A stretch of 35,113 nucleotides of DNA from IMG/VR virus record IMGVR_UViG_3300041809_000076, positions 1-35,113 of that record; one strand, 5' to 3'. The notes beneath the pieces are model-generated. The model saw nothing but the letters and a program-made list of their open reading frames with translations, was not told the DNA's origin and did not search any database. The position numbers and the translations under genes are program-made. Positions 5,546 through 13,221 of this stretch are shown one piece after another; the first letter of the stretch is position 1, and each line of letters opens with the position of its first letter. Source of the DNA: a virus.

Positions 5546-7630
5546 TTAGAGCTTGGCCAATTGCTCTGAAAGCTCTTTCGCCTCCTCGCGCTTGGCCTTG
5601 CGAATGTCTTGATCGGGCGTCGTGCGGGCGACGTGCTCGACTTGCGCGAGGCGCATTTCAAGCTCGTCCTTCGACTTCGCCACGTTCTGCGCCTCTACGG
5701 GCGCGGTCCGAGCAATGTTGCTCGGTGCCGCCATCTTCTCAACCGTTGCCAGGCGCTCCTCTAGCACCGCGTTCGCCTTGCGAACCTCTGCGGTAGCATC
5801 TTCGATTGCCTTCTGCATGGCTGCGCGATCTGCAGCTTCCTTCTCTGCCTGCTCGGCCTCACGCAGCGCCTTCTTGGCGGCCTTGCGAGCCTGCTTGGCT
5901 TCGATCTCTTCGGGCGTCGGCTCAGCCTTGACGGCAGCCTCAACCTCGGTCGACTCGTCGGCGTCTTCGCCCTCGGCCTTCGCCGCACCACTCGGTGAGG
6001 AATTGGCGGAGTCGCTGTCGCCCTGATCGGCCTCGTCCTCAAGGTCGGTGTTCTCGTCCTTGGGACTCTTCTTCTTCGACTTGTTGTTGGCGTCCTTGGC
6101 ATTGGACTGCGCGTCCATTTCGTCCATCGCAGCCTTACCCTTCAGCGCCTCAGCGAGAATGCCGACGAGCTTGTCTTCGCGCGCGTCGAGCACCTTCGTC
6201 AGCTCGTCAGTAGTCATATTCTCAATCTCCTCGGACAGTTTGTCCTGGTCTATTTCGACGGACTTGGCAGTCGCGTCGTTCTTCTTGGCTGGGTCGTCGT
6301 CGCCGAGTACCCCGCCAATATGATCAGCCAAATCCTTGGCCTTGTCTCTCGCAGCGGCGAGTGCCGCCACAGTCTTTCCAGCCAGGCGGCGCCCGGCCTT
6401 TTCAATCAACTCATCATCGGGCAGCGACTTCGCAGCCTCTAACCCTTCGTGGAACGCAAGTTGGCTCATAATGCCGAGTGCCTGACTCACGCCGCACAGC
6501 GCCTCGGTAGCGGTGTAAGCGTCGAAGATGTCGTTGCCCATACCCACCGCAGCCTCGGTCGACTCGCGCTGGGCAAACGTGCGGATCAGTTCCGCCGCTG
6601 TCATCAGCGCCAGGGCCGCATCGGTTGCGGTCTGGGCGTCGACAGCCTCCCACGCCGGGGTACCGGGTGCGCCTGCGTTGGTGTCGTCAGTGCCATCACC
6701 AGTGTCAGTAACTTGCGAAGCGGCTGCGGACAGCGCCGGGTTTGGAGCCGAGAACACGTTGCTCGTAGCCTTCTCGGCATCGTCATCCTCCACACTCTTG
6801 GCCGACACTTCAATGCCGAACTTCTTCGCCGCCGTCTTAATCTTCGGCATCGCCTTGTCGCCGAACGGCGACTGCGGTGCGCGTGACAGGGCGTTACGGG
6901 CGTGGGACTCGTCATGGACGGGGAAGTGACGCAACGAGCGGGGCGTGGTCTTGCCCTCGCTGTCCTTCTTGCCACCTGGCTCGATATAGGCGAACGCGGA
7001 GTCGGGCAGGTCGTTGATGTCGGCAGAGGACATCTGGGCTTTGGCGACAAGTTCGGGGTCGTCACTGTTGGCAAGACAGGCATCGCAACCACACGCTTTG
7101 TCCATCGTCTCCCGACCACCAGCGCCCTCGGTAATCTTGCCGCCATCGGCATCCATCGTGTTCAGTTCGCTCGCTGACGGCATGTCACCACACTCGCCAG
7201 TACCAGCGCAGGCGGTGCATTCGTTGCCCTGATCAACACCAGACCCGTCGCACGCCGGGCACTTCGCCGGCACCGGGACGGGTGCGCCAGACGCGGCCGA
7301 ACCGGCCACGGTTTTGCGTGCGGCGAGTTCCATCAGCGACTTCTCGGTGTCGCCGGGCATCGGCTTCAGCCCTGAGCCATGACATGTGGGGCATTTCATG
7401 TTGCCCTGGCGAATGGTCTTTTCTCCATGGCAGGTCGGGCACTGTGGTCGGTCATCGTCGTCGGCCTTGGCGATTTCTGCAAGGACACCATCGGTGTCGG
7501 TGACAGTCTCGGTGTCGTCAACAGCTTTGAGGATCAGCCACTCGGTGCCGTTGGCCGGAGTGCCGACAGCATCAACGCGTTCGGGGTCGATCTCCAGCAA
7601 TTCAGTAATGGCTACGGTCTCGTCGGACAT
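5546..7630 (-). CDS. Scaffold-like capsid assembly protein with DnaJ-type zinc motifs
   Basis: 694 residues. The ATG at 7630 overlaps the protease stop (TGATG) behind AGGAG. The N-terminus (ITELLEIDPERVDAVGTPAN) resembles the segment found at the end of phage maturation proteases. Then come four CxxCxGxG-type motifs at about 64, 80, 124 and 138. Residues near 210-270 (FAYIEPGGKKDSEGKTTPRS, then ARNALSRAPQSPFGDKAMPK) match a domain of unknown function common in actinophage proteins. An acidic central region follows, then a long charged coiled coil (about 570-690, repeated A, E, K, R) typical of scaffolds. Its position between protease and capsid genes supports a scaffold role. The zinc motifs are unusual for one. 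Confidence 0.75.
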   Translation of the reverse strand: MSDETVAITELLEIDPERVDAVGTPANGTEWLILKAVDDTETVTDTDGVLAEIAKADDDDRPQCPTCHGEKTIRQGNMKCPTCHGSGLKPMPGDTEKSLMELAARKTVAGSAASGAPVPVPAKCPACDGSGVDQGNECTACAGTGECGDMPSASELNTMDADGGKITEGAGGRETMDKACGCDACLANSDDPELVAKAQMSSADINDLPDSAFAYIEPGGKKDSEGKTTPRSLRHFPVHDESHARNALSRAPQSPFGDKAMPKIKTAAKKFGIEVSAKSVEDDDAEKATSNVFSAPNPALSAAASQVTDTGDGTDDTNAGAPGTPAWEAVDAQTATDAALALMTAAELIRTFAQRESTEAAVGMGNDIFDAYTATEALCGVSQALGIMSQLAFHEGLEAAKSLPDDELIEKAGRRLAGKTVAALAAARDKAKDLADHIGGVLGDDDPAKKNDATAKSVEIDQDKLSEEIENMTTDELTKVLDAREDKLVGILAEALKGKAAMDEMDAQSNAKDANNKSKKKSPKDENTDLEDEADQGDSDSANSSPSGAAKAEGEDADESTEVEAAVKAEPTPEEIEAKQARKAAKKALREAEQAEKEAADRAAMQKAIEDATAEVRKANAVLEERLATVEKMAAPSNIARTAPVEAQNVAKSKDELEMRLAQVEHVARTTPDQDIRKAKREEAKELSEQLAKL

Positions 7631-8163
7631 CAGTTACTCCTAAGATTTGCCAGCGCTTCTGGCGTAGGCGTCCCACGCTTGGCTCTACCTTGTGGGCTGA
7701 ACCCGTTGAGACGCTTGGCTTTGATCAGATCCCAGGTTGGCTGATCCCACTGAACAGCCATCACCCAGTCCCCGTCGACTATGGTTTTTGTCACAACCCC
7801 GTCGTCATCCTTTATTTCCCAATCGGGACCGCGGTGTATGCCAGATTCAACGACGGTGCCATGGCCCTCCGTGGAATCCTGATGTTGTAAACCAATGGAC
7901 CTAGATTTTGACGTAAACGCCCAACACGCGCGCTCTACGGCTGTACGACCCGCGAAATCAATATGCCCGTCGGCCGCTACAGCCTTGTCTGCCTTGGTAT
8001 GCGGATAAGCCAACCCGACCGTGACTCGTGACTCCTCGACGGCCTTGAAGATCGCACACGCGGCGGTGTCTGATGATGGGTTGTCGGTCACGTTCTTCTG
8101 GACTGTCGTATCCGTCTCTGGTTCAACCGCGATTCGGATGCGGAACGTCGCCTCTTGCGCCAT
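7630..8163 (-). CDS. Head maturation protease, XkdF-like
   Basis: 177 residues from the ATG at 8163, with GAGG in the upstream gene's last codons. The pattern VTVGLAYPHTKADKAVAADG, HIDFAGRTAVERACWAF, SIGLQHQDSTEGHGTVVES, and DGDWVMAVQWDQPTWDLIKA, ending LNGFSPQGRA, matches the XkdF-type phage serine protease family. These enzymes process scaffold and capsid N-termini in the procapsid. The conserved His (GLQHQD) and the terminal GFSPQGRA signature are present. Upstream of scaffold and capsid is the standard position. Confidence 0.8.
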   Translation of the reverse strand: MAQEATFRIRIAVEPETDTTVQKNVTDNPSSDTAACAIFKAVEESRVTVGLAYPHTKADKAVAADGHIDFAGRTAVERACWAFTSKSRSIGLQHQDSTEGHGTVVESGIHRGPDWEIKDDDGVVTKTIVDGDWVMAVQWDQPTWDLIKAKRLNGFSPQGRAKRGTPTPEALANLRSN

Positions 8164-8165
8164 AC

Positions 8166-8405
8166 TCAAACCTCTTCAATAGAAATGCGGTAGCGAAAGC
8201 CATCGCCGTGCATATGGACGGACTTGGTCGCGTCGCCCTGTTCGGATAGCCAGTTATCCAGACCGTCTTTGATGTTGGCGACCATCTGTGCCGGCGTCAG
8301 GTTGCCGTCGTTGGCGTCAAGCGCTCCCGAGATATTGACGGTGGCGACGTGGCGAATGTCGCCATGACAGTCGTCCCACTGGCCGCACCCACAATCGAAG
8401 CACAC
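8166..8405 (-). CDS. Small unknown protein with an N-terminal Cys cluster
   Basis: 79 residues from a GTG one base after the preceding stop. The N-terminus is CFDCGCGQWDDCHGDIRH, four cysteines and histidines that could bind zinc. The rest (LTPAQMVANIKDGLDNWLSE, then DGFRYRISIEEV) is an amphipathic helix and a beta hairpin. It lies between the HAD-like gene and the protease and overlaps neither by more than a few bases. Function unknown. Confidence 0.65.
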   Translation of the reverse strand: MCFDCGCGQWDDCHGDIRHVATVNISGALDANDGNLTPAQMVANIKDGLDNWLSEQGDATKSVHMHGDGFRYRISIEEV

Positions 8406-8406
8406 G

Positions 8407-8787
8407 TTACTTGTTCTTCACTCGCGTCGCCTGTGGCACGAGGACCATAGGTACCCCCGCGTTCACTGCGGCCTTAGCATTGGCGACATTGTTCTCTATA
8501 AAGAGCGCAACGCCCAGTGATTTGCATGCGTCACTTTTCGCTACGGCCAACTTCGGACCATCGGGAATGTCAAACACCATCATGGAGTCCCAACAATCGT
8601 CGCAATCCAATCCGTGCAGCTGCTGTACCTTGGCCGCCCACGCCGCCTTCGGGTCGGACGGATCGCTGGCGGCAATGGCCGTCAAAATCACCACGGTATG
8701 GCCAGCTTCGCGCAACGCCCTAAGCATTGGCCCCAGTTGTCCGGGAGCGGCGTCTAGGGTTCCGTTGAGATCCGTCGCGCACAACAA
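8407..8787 (-). CDS. HAD-superfamily-like protein with altered motifs
   Basis: 126 residues starting at TTG 8787, six bases after a perfect AGGAGG (8799-8794); the longer open frame upstream lacks any signal. Motif I is DLNGTL where phosphatases have DxDGT, so the general acid/base Asp is Asn. Motif II is VVILTA. The Lys motif is in PKLAVAKSDACKSLG, followed by FIENNVANAKAAVNAGV in place of the usual acidic pair. The fold is that of small phage HAD or nucleotidase-like proteins, but phosphatase activity is doubtful. It sits among head genes; a binding or regulatory role is possible. Confidence 0.65.
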   Translation of the reverse strand: MLCATDLNGTLDAAPGQLGPMLRALREAGHTVVILTAIAASDPSDPKAAWAAKVQQLHGLDCDDCWDSMMVFDIPDGPKLAVAKSDACKSLGVALFIENNVANAKAAVNAGVPMVLVPQATRVKNK

Positions 8788-8800
8788 GGTCCGCCTCCTA

Positions 8801-8880
8801 AAAATTGCCCACGGGGGTACCGGCGCGAAGTCTGTCGGGAGCCAGCACTTTCGCTGAAACCGTTGACACGCCCGTGGGCA
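8801..8880 (-). promoter_or_regulatory. Structured leader before the HAD-like gene
   Basis: TGCCCACGGG (8880-8871) pairs perfectly with CCCGTGGGCA (8815-8806), enclosing 55 bases with smaller stems (TTTC/GAAA, CAGC/GCTG). TTTTT and then AGGAGG follow at once. The arrangement resembles a riboswitch-like domain or an attenuator whose terminator would lie next to the ribosome site. It lies in an 101-base gap, unusually large for this operon. No known class recognised. Confidence 0.4.
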
Positions 8881-8888
8881 GAAAAACT

Positions 8889-9344
8889 TTAAGCCTCTAA
8901 CGCCTCGCCCCATGCTGCTCTGAACACATCAACCAGCAATGGGGTGGACTTGTCCAGCCCAGGTTTCATATATGGCCTCGGTCGTAGTGTGACCTGCTGG
9001 GCGAAGTGACGATTGCCGTCCGTGTCAACCCAGCTCAACATGTTGGCCCGCACGGGATGGATCGTGCCGCCCAATTCTTGAATGCGCCCGTAGATCACGG
9101 TCGGCGCGATCCTCGCTTGCCAAGTGTCGGCACCAAGCTCGGCAACCTCAAGCACCTCGATGCTGCGCCGCAGTGTCCCCGTGCGCACATTCGGCCCCGG
9201 TCCGTTCATGGACAACCGTGCCATGTTCTGAATCAGCGCTGCGCCGCGGGATACGCCGACCTGGGTAGCGGCGCGAACGGCGTCCTGAATTGCGTCGATA
9301 CCAGCGTCGAATCCACTGACGCCGGATACTTCAAATCCAGCCAC
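8889..9344 (-). CDS. Neck or head-closure protein, HK97-gp10-like
   Basis: 151 residues from a GTG at 9344 overlapping the upstream TAG by one base. The sequence has an N-terminal helix (AIQDAVRAATQVGVSRGAAL), then GPNVRTGTLRRSIEV, TWQARIAPTVIYGRIQELGG, and RPRPYMKPGLDKS near the end. This R-T-G-x-L-R-x-S plus Y-x-x-x-x-E-x-G plus R-P-Y-x-x-P pattern is the signature of the HK97 gp10 / minor tail family at the head-tail joint. Its position among head genes fits. Confidence 0.8.
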   Translation of the reverse strand: MAGFEVSGVSGFDAGIDAIQDAVRAATQVGVSRGAALIQNMARLSMNGPGPNVRTGTLRRSIEVLEVAELGADTWQARIAPTVIYGRIQELGGTIHPVRANMLSWVDTDGNRHFAQQVTLRPRPYMKPGLDKSTPLLVDVFRAAWGEALEA

Positions 9345-9529
9345 TAGAACTTGAACCCAGCCTGGATCGCCATCCACGCGTCCACGATCAACCTGCGATC
9401 ACGTTCGTCTAGGCCGTCAAACTCGTCCCGTTCAGACTTCTCCAGCGTCTTGCGGTAGCGCCACTCGGAGTCGTTCGACGGATTCCAGCCCATTAACGAG
9501 TTCCTGTAGCGGATGACGTGCTTAGCCAT
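9344..9529 (-). CDS. Small head-operon protein, unknown
   Basis: 61 residues: ATG 9529, with GGGAGA upstream, overlapping the end of the MuF gene by 8 bases. It is highly charged (SEWRYRKTLEKSERDEFDGL) and ends AWMAIQAGFKF. No family recognised. The stop overlaps the start of the neck gene, so translation is probably coupled. Confidence 0.65.
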   Translation of the reverse strand: MAKHVIRYRNSLMGWNPSNDSEWRYRKTLEKSERDEFDGLDERDRRLIVDAWMAIQAGFKF

Positions 9530-10724
9530 TATCTCCCTCACCGGTCGTGCCCGTGTCGGCTCCCGGTACAACAGCGAGGTACGTACAGCGGCAGTTCGTG
9601 TGCTGCGGCACGGTCGGGGAGTCGTCACCGCCCACGTCGTACGGGCCGTTGTCCTCGTTGTCCTCGCACGCGATGCAGGTCTTGTCGTCGTCCTCGGCCA
9701 GCCAGTTGTACTGCTCGATCCCGGCGGCGTCATACGTGTCCATGTTGGCGGTCGACATGGCCCGAGCCGTCTCGGTGTTGGCGATCATCAGCGCCCGGCT
9801 GTCGTCAACGCCGCCGACCATGTCGCCGATGTTGGTCGACATCGTCTGCACGGAATCGCCAGCCGACAGTCCGTCAGCGATGGCGTTGCCGATGCGGGTG
9901 ACGTTCGTGTCGGTGATGCCGTCGAGCGTGGCCGGGATCTGGTCCAGTACCGCCTGCAGCCCGGCGGAACGGATCGTCGCTGCAGCCGCTTCGGAGCCGG
10001 GCTCCCACGTATCCCAGTTGACAGCGTCATAGGCGTCAGCCAAGTCCGCCGGAACCGTGCCCATCGACCCGAGCTGCGTGATGGCCGACCGCACGCCGGC
10101 GAGGTACGAGTCCGCCGTCATCTGTCCGAGCAGTTGCTTCAGCTCAGACTGCGACGCCCCGATGCCAGATGCCGCGGCGCGGGCAATCTGCTGCGCTAGC
10201 GTTTCGCCCGCAGCCACGTCTTCGCCAGCCTTCTTCGTCTTGGCCTGGGCGGCTGCGTACTTGTTCTGCGCCGAGGTGATGGCGGCGCGTACGTTCGTGT
10301 TCATGTTCTTGAGCGCGGTAGCGATCTTGGGCGTGTAGTACGCCACGATCTTGTCGTGCAACGCGTGGTTCGGGTGCTTGGCCCAATCGGACTTCGCAGC
10401 CTTCTCGGCTTCCTCGCCTGGAGCGTGTCCTGGTGGCGCACCCGTCGCATCCTGATGGCGTTCGTTACAGTAACCCTCGGGGTTATCGATATATTTGCTG
10501 GCAACGGCGATGCACGCCTCGAAATCGCCCGGCTCGCCCCAGTTGATAGCCCCGTCAGCGCCGTTGTTGTACCATTCGCGCAGCGCCTCGGTGCCACGCT
10601 CGCCATAATCTGAGTCCTTGGCGAGCGCATGGACGGTTAGTTCGGCAGCCATCCGCTCGACCTTGGCAACACGCACGCCCACTTCGTCGCGCAACGTCTT
10701 GGTGATAACGTCGGCAATGGTCAT
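9522..10724 (-). CDS. MuF-like minor head protein
   Basis: 400 residues from ATG 10724, which overlaps the upstream stop (ATGA). The C-terminal part holds the Mu gpF-like head morphogenesis domain: RALMIANTETARAMSTANMD, EQYNWLAEDDDKTCIACEDN, and VPQHTNCRCTYLAVVPG, with the CxxC and H-x-N-C-R-C pattern of this family. Upstream lies a CHAD-like helical region and, near the N-terminus, a YGERGTEALREWYNNGADG module. MuF proteins are packaged inside the head near the portal. It lies downstream of the portal gene as usual but is separated by several small genes. Confidence 0.8.
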   Translation of the reverse strand: MTIADVITKTLRDEVGVRVAKVERMAAELTVHALAKDSDYGERGTEALREWYNNGADGAINWGEPGDFEACIAVASKYIDNPEGYCNERHQDATGAPPGHAPGEEAEKAAKSDWAKHPNHALHDKIVAYYTPKIATALKNMNTNVRAAITSAQNKYAAAQAKTKKAGEDVAAGETLAQQIARAAASGIGASQSELKQLLGQMTADSYLAGVRSAITQLGSMGTVPADLADAYDAVNWDTWEPGSEAAAATIRSAGLQAVLDQIPATLDGITDTNVTRIGNAIADGLSAGDSVQTMSTNIGDMVGGVDDSRALMIANTETARAMSTANMDTYDAAGIEQYNWLAEDDDKTCIACEDNEDNGPYDVGGDDSPTVPQHTNCRCTYLAVVPGADTGTTGEGDNG

Positions 10725-11332
10725 GTCGACACCAGCGGTACGGGGTCCAATCCGTGGATTAGCAAAATACCGATCCACTCCTCTTCACTAATCTCGCCCA
10801 TCTGCAACAGGGCGTCGTATTGCGCCCGCAGCGGGATCGGCCCGAGCTTCGGCTTGTACTCCGGCTCTGGCGGCTCGTCCTTCTTCTTCGGACGAACGAC
10901 AATGCCCGCTCCGTCGTTGATCGCCGTCGTGATAACAGGCGGTGTCGGGATGGGCTTCGTGGCAATGTTGTACGCCGTAGCGGTGACATTGGCCGTGCCG
11001 GGAAATACACTGGCACTCGTCTTGATCGACGGATTGTACGCCGTAGCGGAAACGCTAGCATGTCCCGCTGCGGCGTTGACGTGTGCCGCTGGGTTGTACG
11101 CGGCGACGGTAACAGCGCCCACGCTGGCGTGGACATTGACCGATGCCGTAGCGGCGTAGGCTGCGGCTGCAACCGTGGATGTGCCGGCATTCGTATTGAT
11201 GCTAGCTGCGGCATTATACGCTGCAACAGTGACGTTGGCCGTACCCGCTTGAGCGTTTACGCTTGCGGCAACACTCCCAACGACGCGCCCGGCGTAGATA
11301 TCACCCGCGTACTGGGGGCCACCGTATGGCAT
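10721..11332 (-). CDS. Repeat-rich virion protein (about 20-residue repeats)
   Basis: 203 residues. Residues 20-130 consist of about five tandem units of roughly 20 residues with consensus A-S-V-N-x-x-A-G-T-A-x-V-T-V-A-A-Y-N-x-A, alternating small and beta-branched residues, so a beta-solenoid or fibre segment is likely. A Pro/Lys-rich linker (VVRPKKKDEPPEPEYKPKLG) leads to a C-terminal helix (RAQYDALLQMGEISEEEWIG). The stop overlaps the MuF start. The helix could dock on the portal or MuF protein. Family not recognised. Confidence 0.65.
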   Translation of the reverse strand: MPYGGPQYAGDIYAGRVVGSVAASVNAQAGTANVTVAAYNAAASINTNAGTSTVAAAAYAATASVNVHASVGAVTVAAYNPAAHVNAAAGHASVSATAYNPSIKTSASVFPGTANVTATAYNIATKPIPTPPVITTAINDGAGIVVRPKKKDEPPEPEYKPKLGPIPLRAQYDALLQMGEISEEEWIGILLIHGLDPVPLVST

Positions 11333-11336
11333 GAGC

Positions 11337-11555
11337 CTACGAGAGTGCTATTGGTGTGGGGGTAACCACCGTAGCCAGCGCCGCCTGTTGCGCCGCACCC
11401 TCTTGCTGCGCCTGTACCTGCTGGGTAATCCAAGCAATCACGGCAGCCTTCGCCGCAGATAGGTTCAATCCAGCCCCTGGACAGATGGCATTACAGATCG
11501 CCTGGGCCGTCGCTTGGTCTGGGATGTTGAACGTCACGGTTGCATAGGCTGCCAT
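11337..11555 (-). CDS. Small unknown protein
   Basis: 72 residues with CCGGAG before ATG 11555. It starts with a beta strand (YATVTFNIPD) and continues as Ala-rich amphipathic helices (AKAAVIAWITQQVQAQQEGA), ending in a Pro/Thr tail. It lies between two other small genes of the structural unit, separated by 3-4 bases. No family recognised. Confidence 0.6.
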   Translation of the reverse strand: MAAYATVTFNIPDQATAQAICNAICPGAGLNLSAAKAAVIAWITQQVQAQQEGAAQQAALATVVTPTPIALS

Positions 11556-11558
11556 TGA

Positions 11559-11744
11559 CTACTCCGGTTGTTCTCGCTGCGCCGCCATTGGTACTCCGCC
11601 AGCAGCAACGAGGGCGTCCGTTACCTCCTTGCGTGCGGTGCTAATCGTTCTAGCTTGTTCGTCAAAATCAGGGGCCTGTGCCGAAAGTGTGACCCCATCA
11701 ATCAGCCAGTCGCAAAATTGAAGGGTTGTTTTGCTCAACGTCAT
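11559..11744 (-). CDS. Small unknown protein
   Basis: 61 residues behind a strong AAGGAGATAT site. It is hydrophilic and helical (DFDEQARTISTARKEVTDAL) and ends PMAAQREQPE. The ribosome site is one of the best in the window, so high expression in the structural operon is likely. Function unknown. Confidence 0.6.
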   Translation of the reverse strand: MTLSKTTLQFCDWLIDGVTLSAQAPDFDEQARTISTARKEVTDALVAAGGVPMAAQREQPE

Positions 11745-11772
11745 ATATCTCCTTTTTGTGAGACGTTTTTAT

Positions 11773-13221
11773 TTACCCGAAGAAAGGGAGGAACACCCCG
11801 GCCGGCACGTAGACGAAGGTGGCACCGATGAGGTTAACCACCCGGGACTGGGTCCAGGTATTCTCAAATAGGTTATCCGCAGCAGTAGCTGATCCTTCGA
11901 CTCCACCGCCGTACTGGTTGGCCAGGGCGAGGTCGTTAGTGGAGATGCCATTGACGAGGTTAATTGCAGAGTTCGTGCTGCTGAATGTGTTGGCCCCCGT
12001 CAAGGGGGCGGTGCTGTTGGAAGAACTCAGCGTCGTGATCACCAACGCATCAGCGAAGCCCGAGTAGGAGGATCCACCCGATGGGCTCCACGCATGACTC
12101 GTACCAGAGAAGGCAGTAGCCACACCCGCCATGTCAATCCCAATGACCGCGTAACCAGCGGGGAGTCGGAAGACATCGCACTCGATGTATCCCGTATACG
12201 TCGAAGAACCGCCTGTTGATGTTGTTGTGATGGTGATGCCGCCCGTGTCGGCAGCCGTGGCTAGTCGCCACCACGCCTGGGTGGTCAGGTGGGTGGAAGT
12301 TTGCATGGCCGCAACCGCTGTCCACCCAGAGTTGGCACCCGTGTCAGCAATCGTAAAAGCGGTTCCCGCCGTGGTCGAAGCCACGCTGCGGGTAGAGCAA
12401 TACAGGAGATCACCGACGTTTGGGGTAACCGTGCCCGTGGTGGTCGCTGCCGCCGCCGATGATCCAATCGCACTCACCGCGGACCGGAATGTCCAGTTCG
12501 TGGCGTAGGCATAGACGAAGGTGGCGCCGAAAAGGTTTCCGCTGCGGCTGGTGGCCCAGGTGTTCTCAAAGGTGTTGGAGTTCGTCGTGGCCGAGGCCTG
12601 CACGCCGCCGACATACTGGTTCGCTAGGCGGGAGTCATTCGTGGTGAGGCACAGAGCCAAGTTGGTAGCGGCGGAAGTCCCTGTGAATGTGTTGGTGCCA
12701 GTGAGGCCCCCGTTGGTGTTATCCGTGTTGAGAGCCGTGAAGGCTAGGGCGTCGGTAAACCCCGAATAACTCGATCCAGCACTTCCATGGAACGACGAGG
12801 TCGTGGTAGCCGTGAAGAATGTCTCGTTGTGGATGTCCAGCCCGAGGACGGCAAACCCAGCGGGGAGCCGGAAGATATCGCACTCCACATAGGTGGCGTT
12901 CGTGCCCGAACCACCGCTGGCCGTTGCGGTGACGGTGATGCCCGAGCCGCTGTTGTTGTCGTTGGCGTTGGCGACCTTGTACCAGCCCCGAATGATGGCC
13001 AGCCCGTTTGTCCCTACGCCGATAATCGGCGTCCACGACGCACCACCCACTGAGGAGTCGCTGATAGCAAACGCAGTATTGACCGTGGTGCCCGCTATGT
13101 TCGCGGCAGACACGACCATGAGGTCGCCGACGTTTGGTGTGACAGTTCCAGTTGAGGCCGCGGCGGCGCTGCTGCTGCCTACGTTGCTGACCGCAGACTC
13201 GAAAGTCCAACTCGTCGCCAT
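11773..13221 (-). CDS. Duplicated beta-rich virion protein
   Basis: 482 residues made of two copies of a roughly 240-residue domain. Each copy begins (S/T)WTF-SAVS-(N/A)-(V/I)-GSS and carries TGTVTPNVGDL, YxECD(I/V)FRLPAG(F/Y)AV, GSSYSGF(T/A)DAL, TNDxxLANQYxGGV and NxFENTW. The C-terminus of copy two is GATFVYVPAGVFLPFFG. Composition (Ser, Thr, Gly, Ala) suggests a beta-sandwich surface or fibre protein. The start follows the upstream TAG directly. Decoration or receptor-binding is inference. Confidence 0.7.
   Translation of the reverse strand: MATSWTFESAVSNVGSSSAAAASTGTVTPNVGDLMVVSAANIAGTTVNTAFAISDSSVGGASWTPIIGVGTNGLAIIRGWYKVANANDNNSGSGITVTATASGGSGTNATYVECDIFRLPAGFAVLGLDIHNETFFTATTTSSFHGSAGSSYSGFTDALAFTALNTDNTNGGLTGTNTFTGTSAATNLALCLTTNDSRLANQYVGGVQASATTNSNTFENTWATSRSGNLFGATFVYAYATNWTFRSAVSAIGSSAAAATTTGTVTPNVGDLLYCSTRSVASTTAGTAFTIADTGANSGWTAVAAMQTSTHLTTQAWWRLATAADTGGITITTTSTGGSSTYTGYIECDVFRLPAGYAVIGIDMAGVATAFSGTSHAWSPSGGSSYSGFADALVITTLSSSNSTAPLTGANTFSSTNSAINLVNGISTNDLALANQYGGGVEGSATAADNLFENTWTQSRVVNLIGATFVYVPAGVFLPFFG

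Noticed and set aside
5622-6929. Ser/Arg-rich open frames on the plus strand.
   Set aside because: They are shadows of the charged, Ala-rich coiled coil of the scaffold-like gene in GC-rich DNA.
8806-8880. A tRNA suggested by the 7-bp TGCCCAC/GTGGGCA helix.
   Set aside because: There is no T-loop consensus or anticodon arm between the helix strands.
8788-8913. Extending the HAD-like protein upstream through the open frame.
   Set aside because: That stretch encodes a Cys/Arg-rich sequence unlike the family and holds the hairpin leader; a perfect AGGAGG points to TTG 8787.
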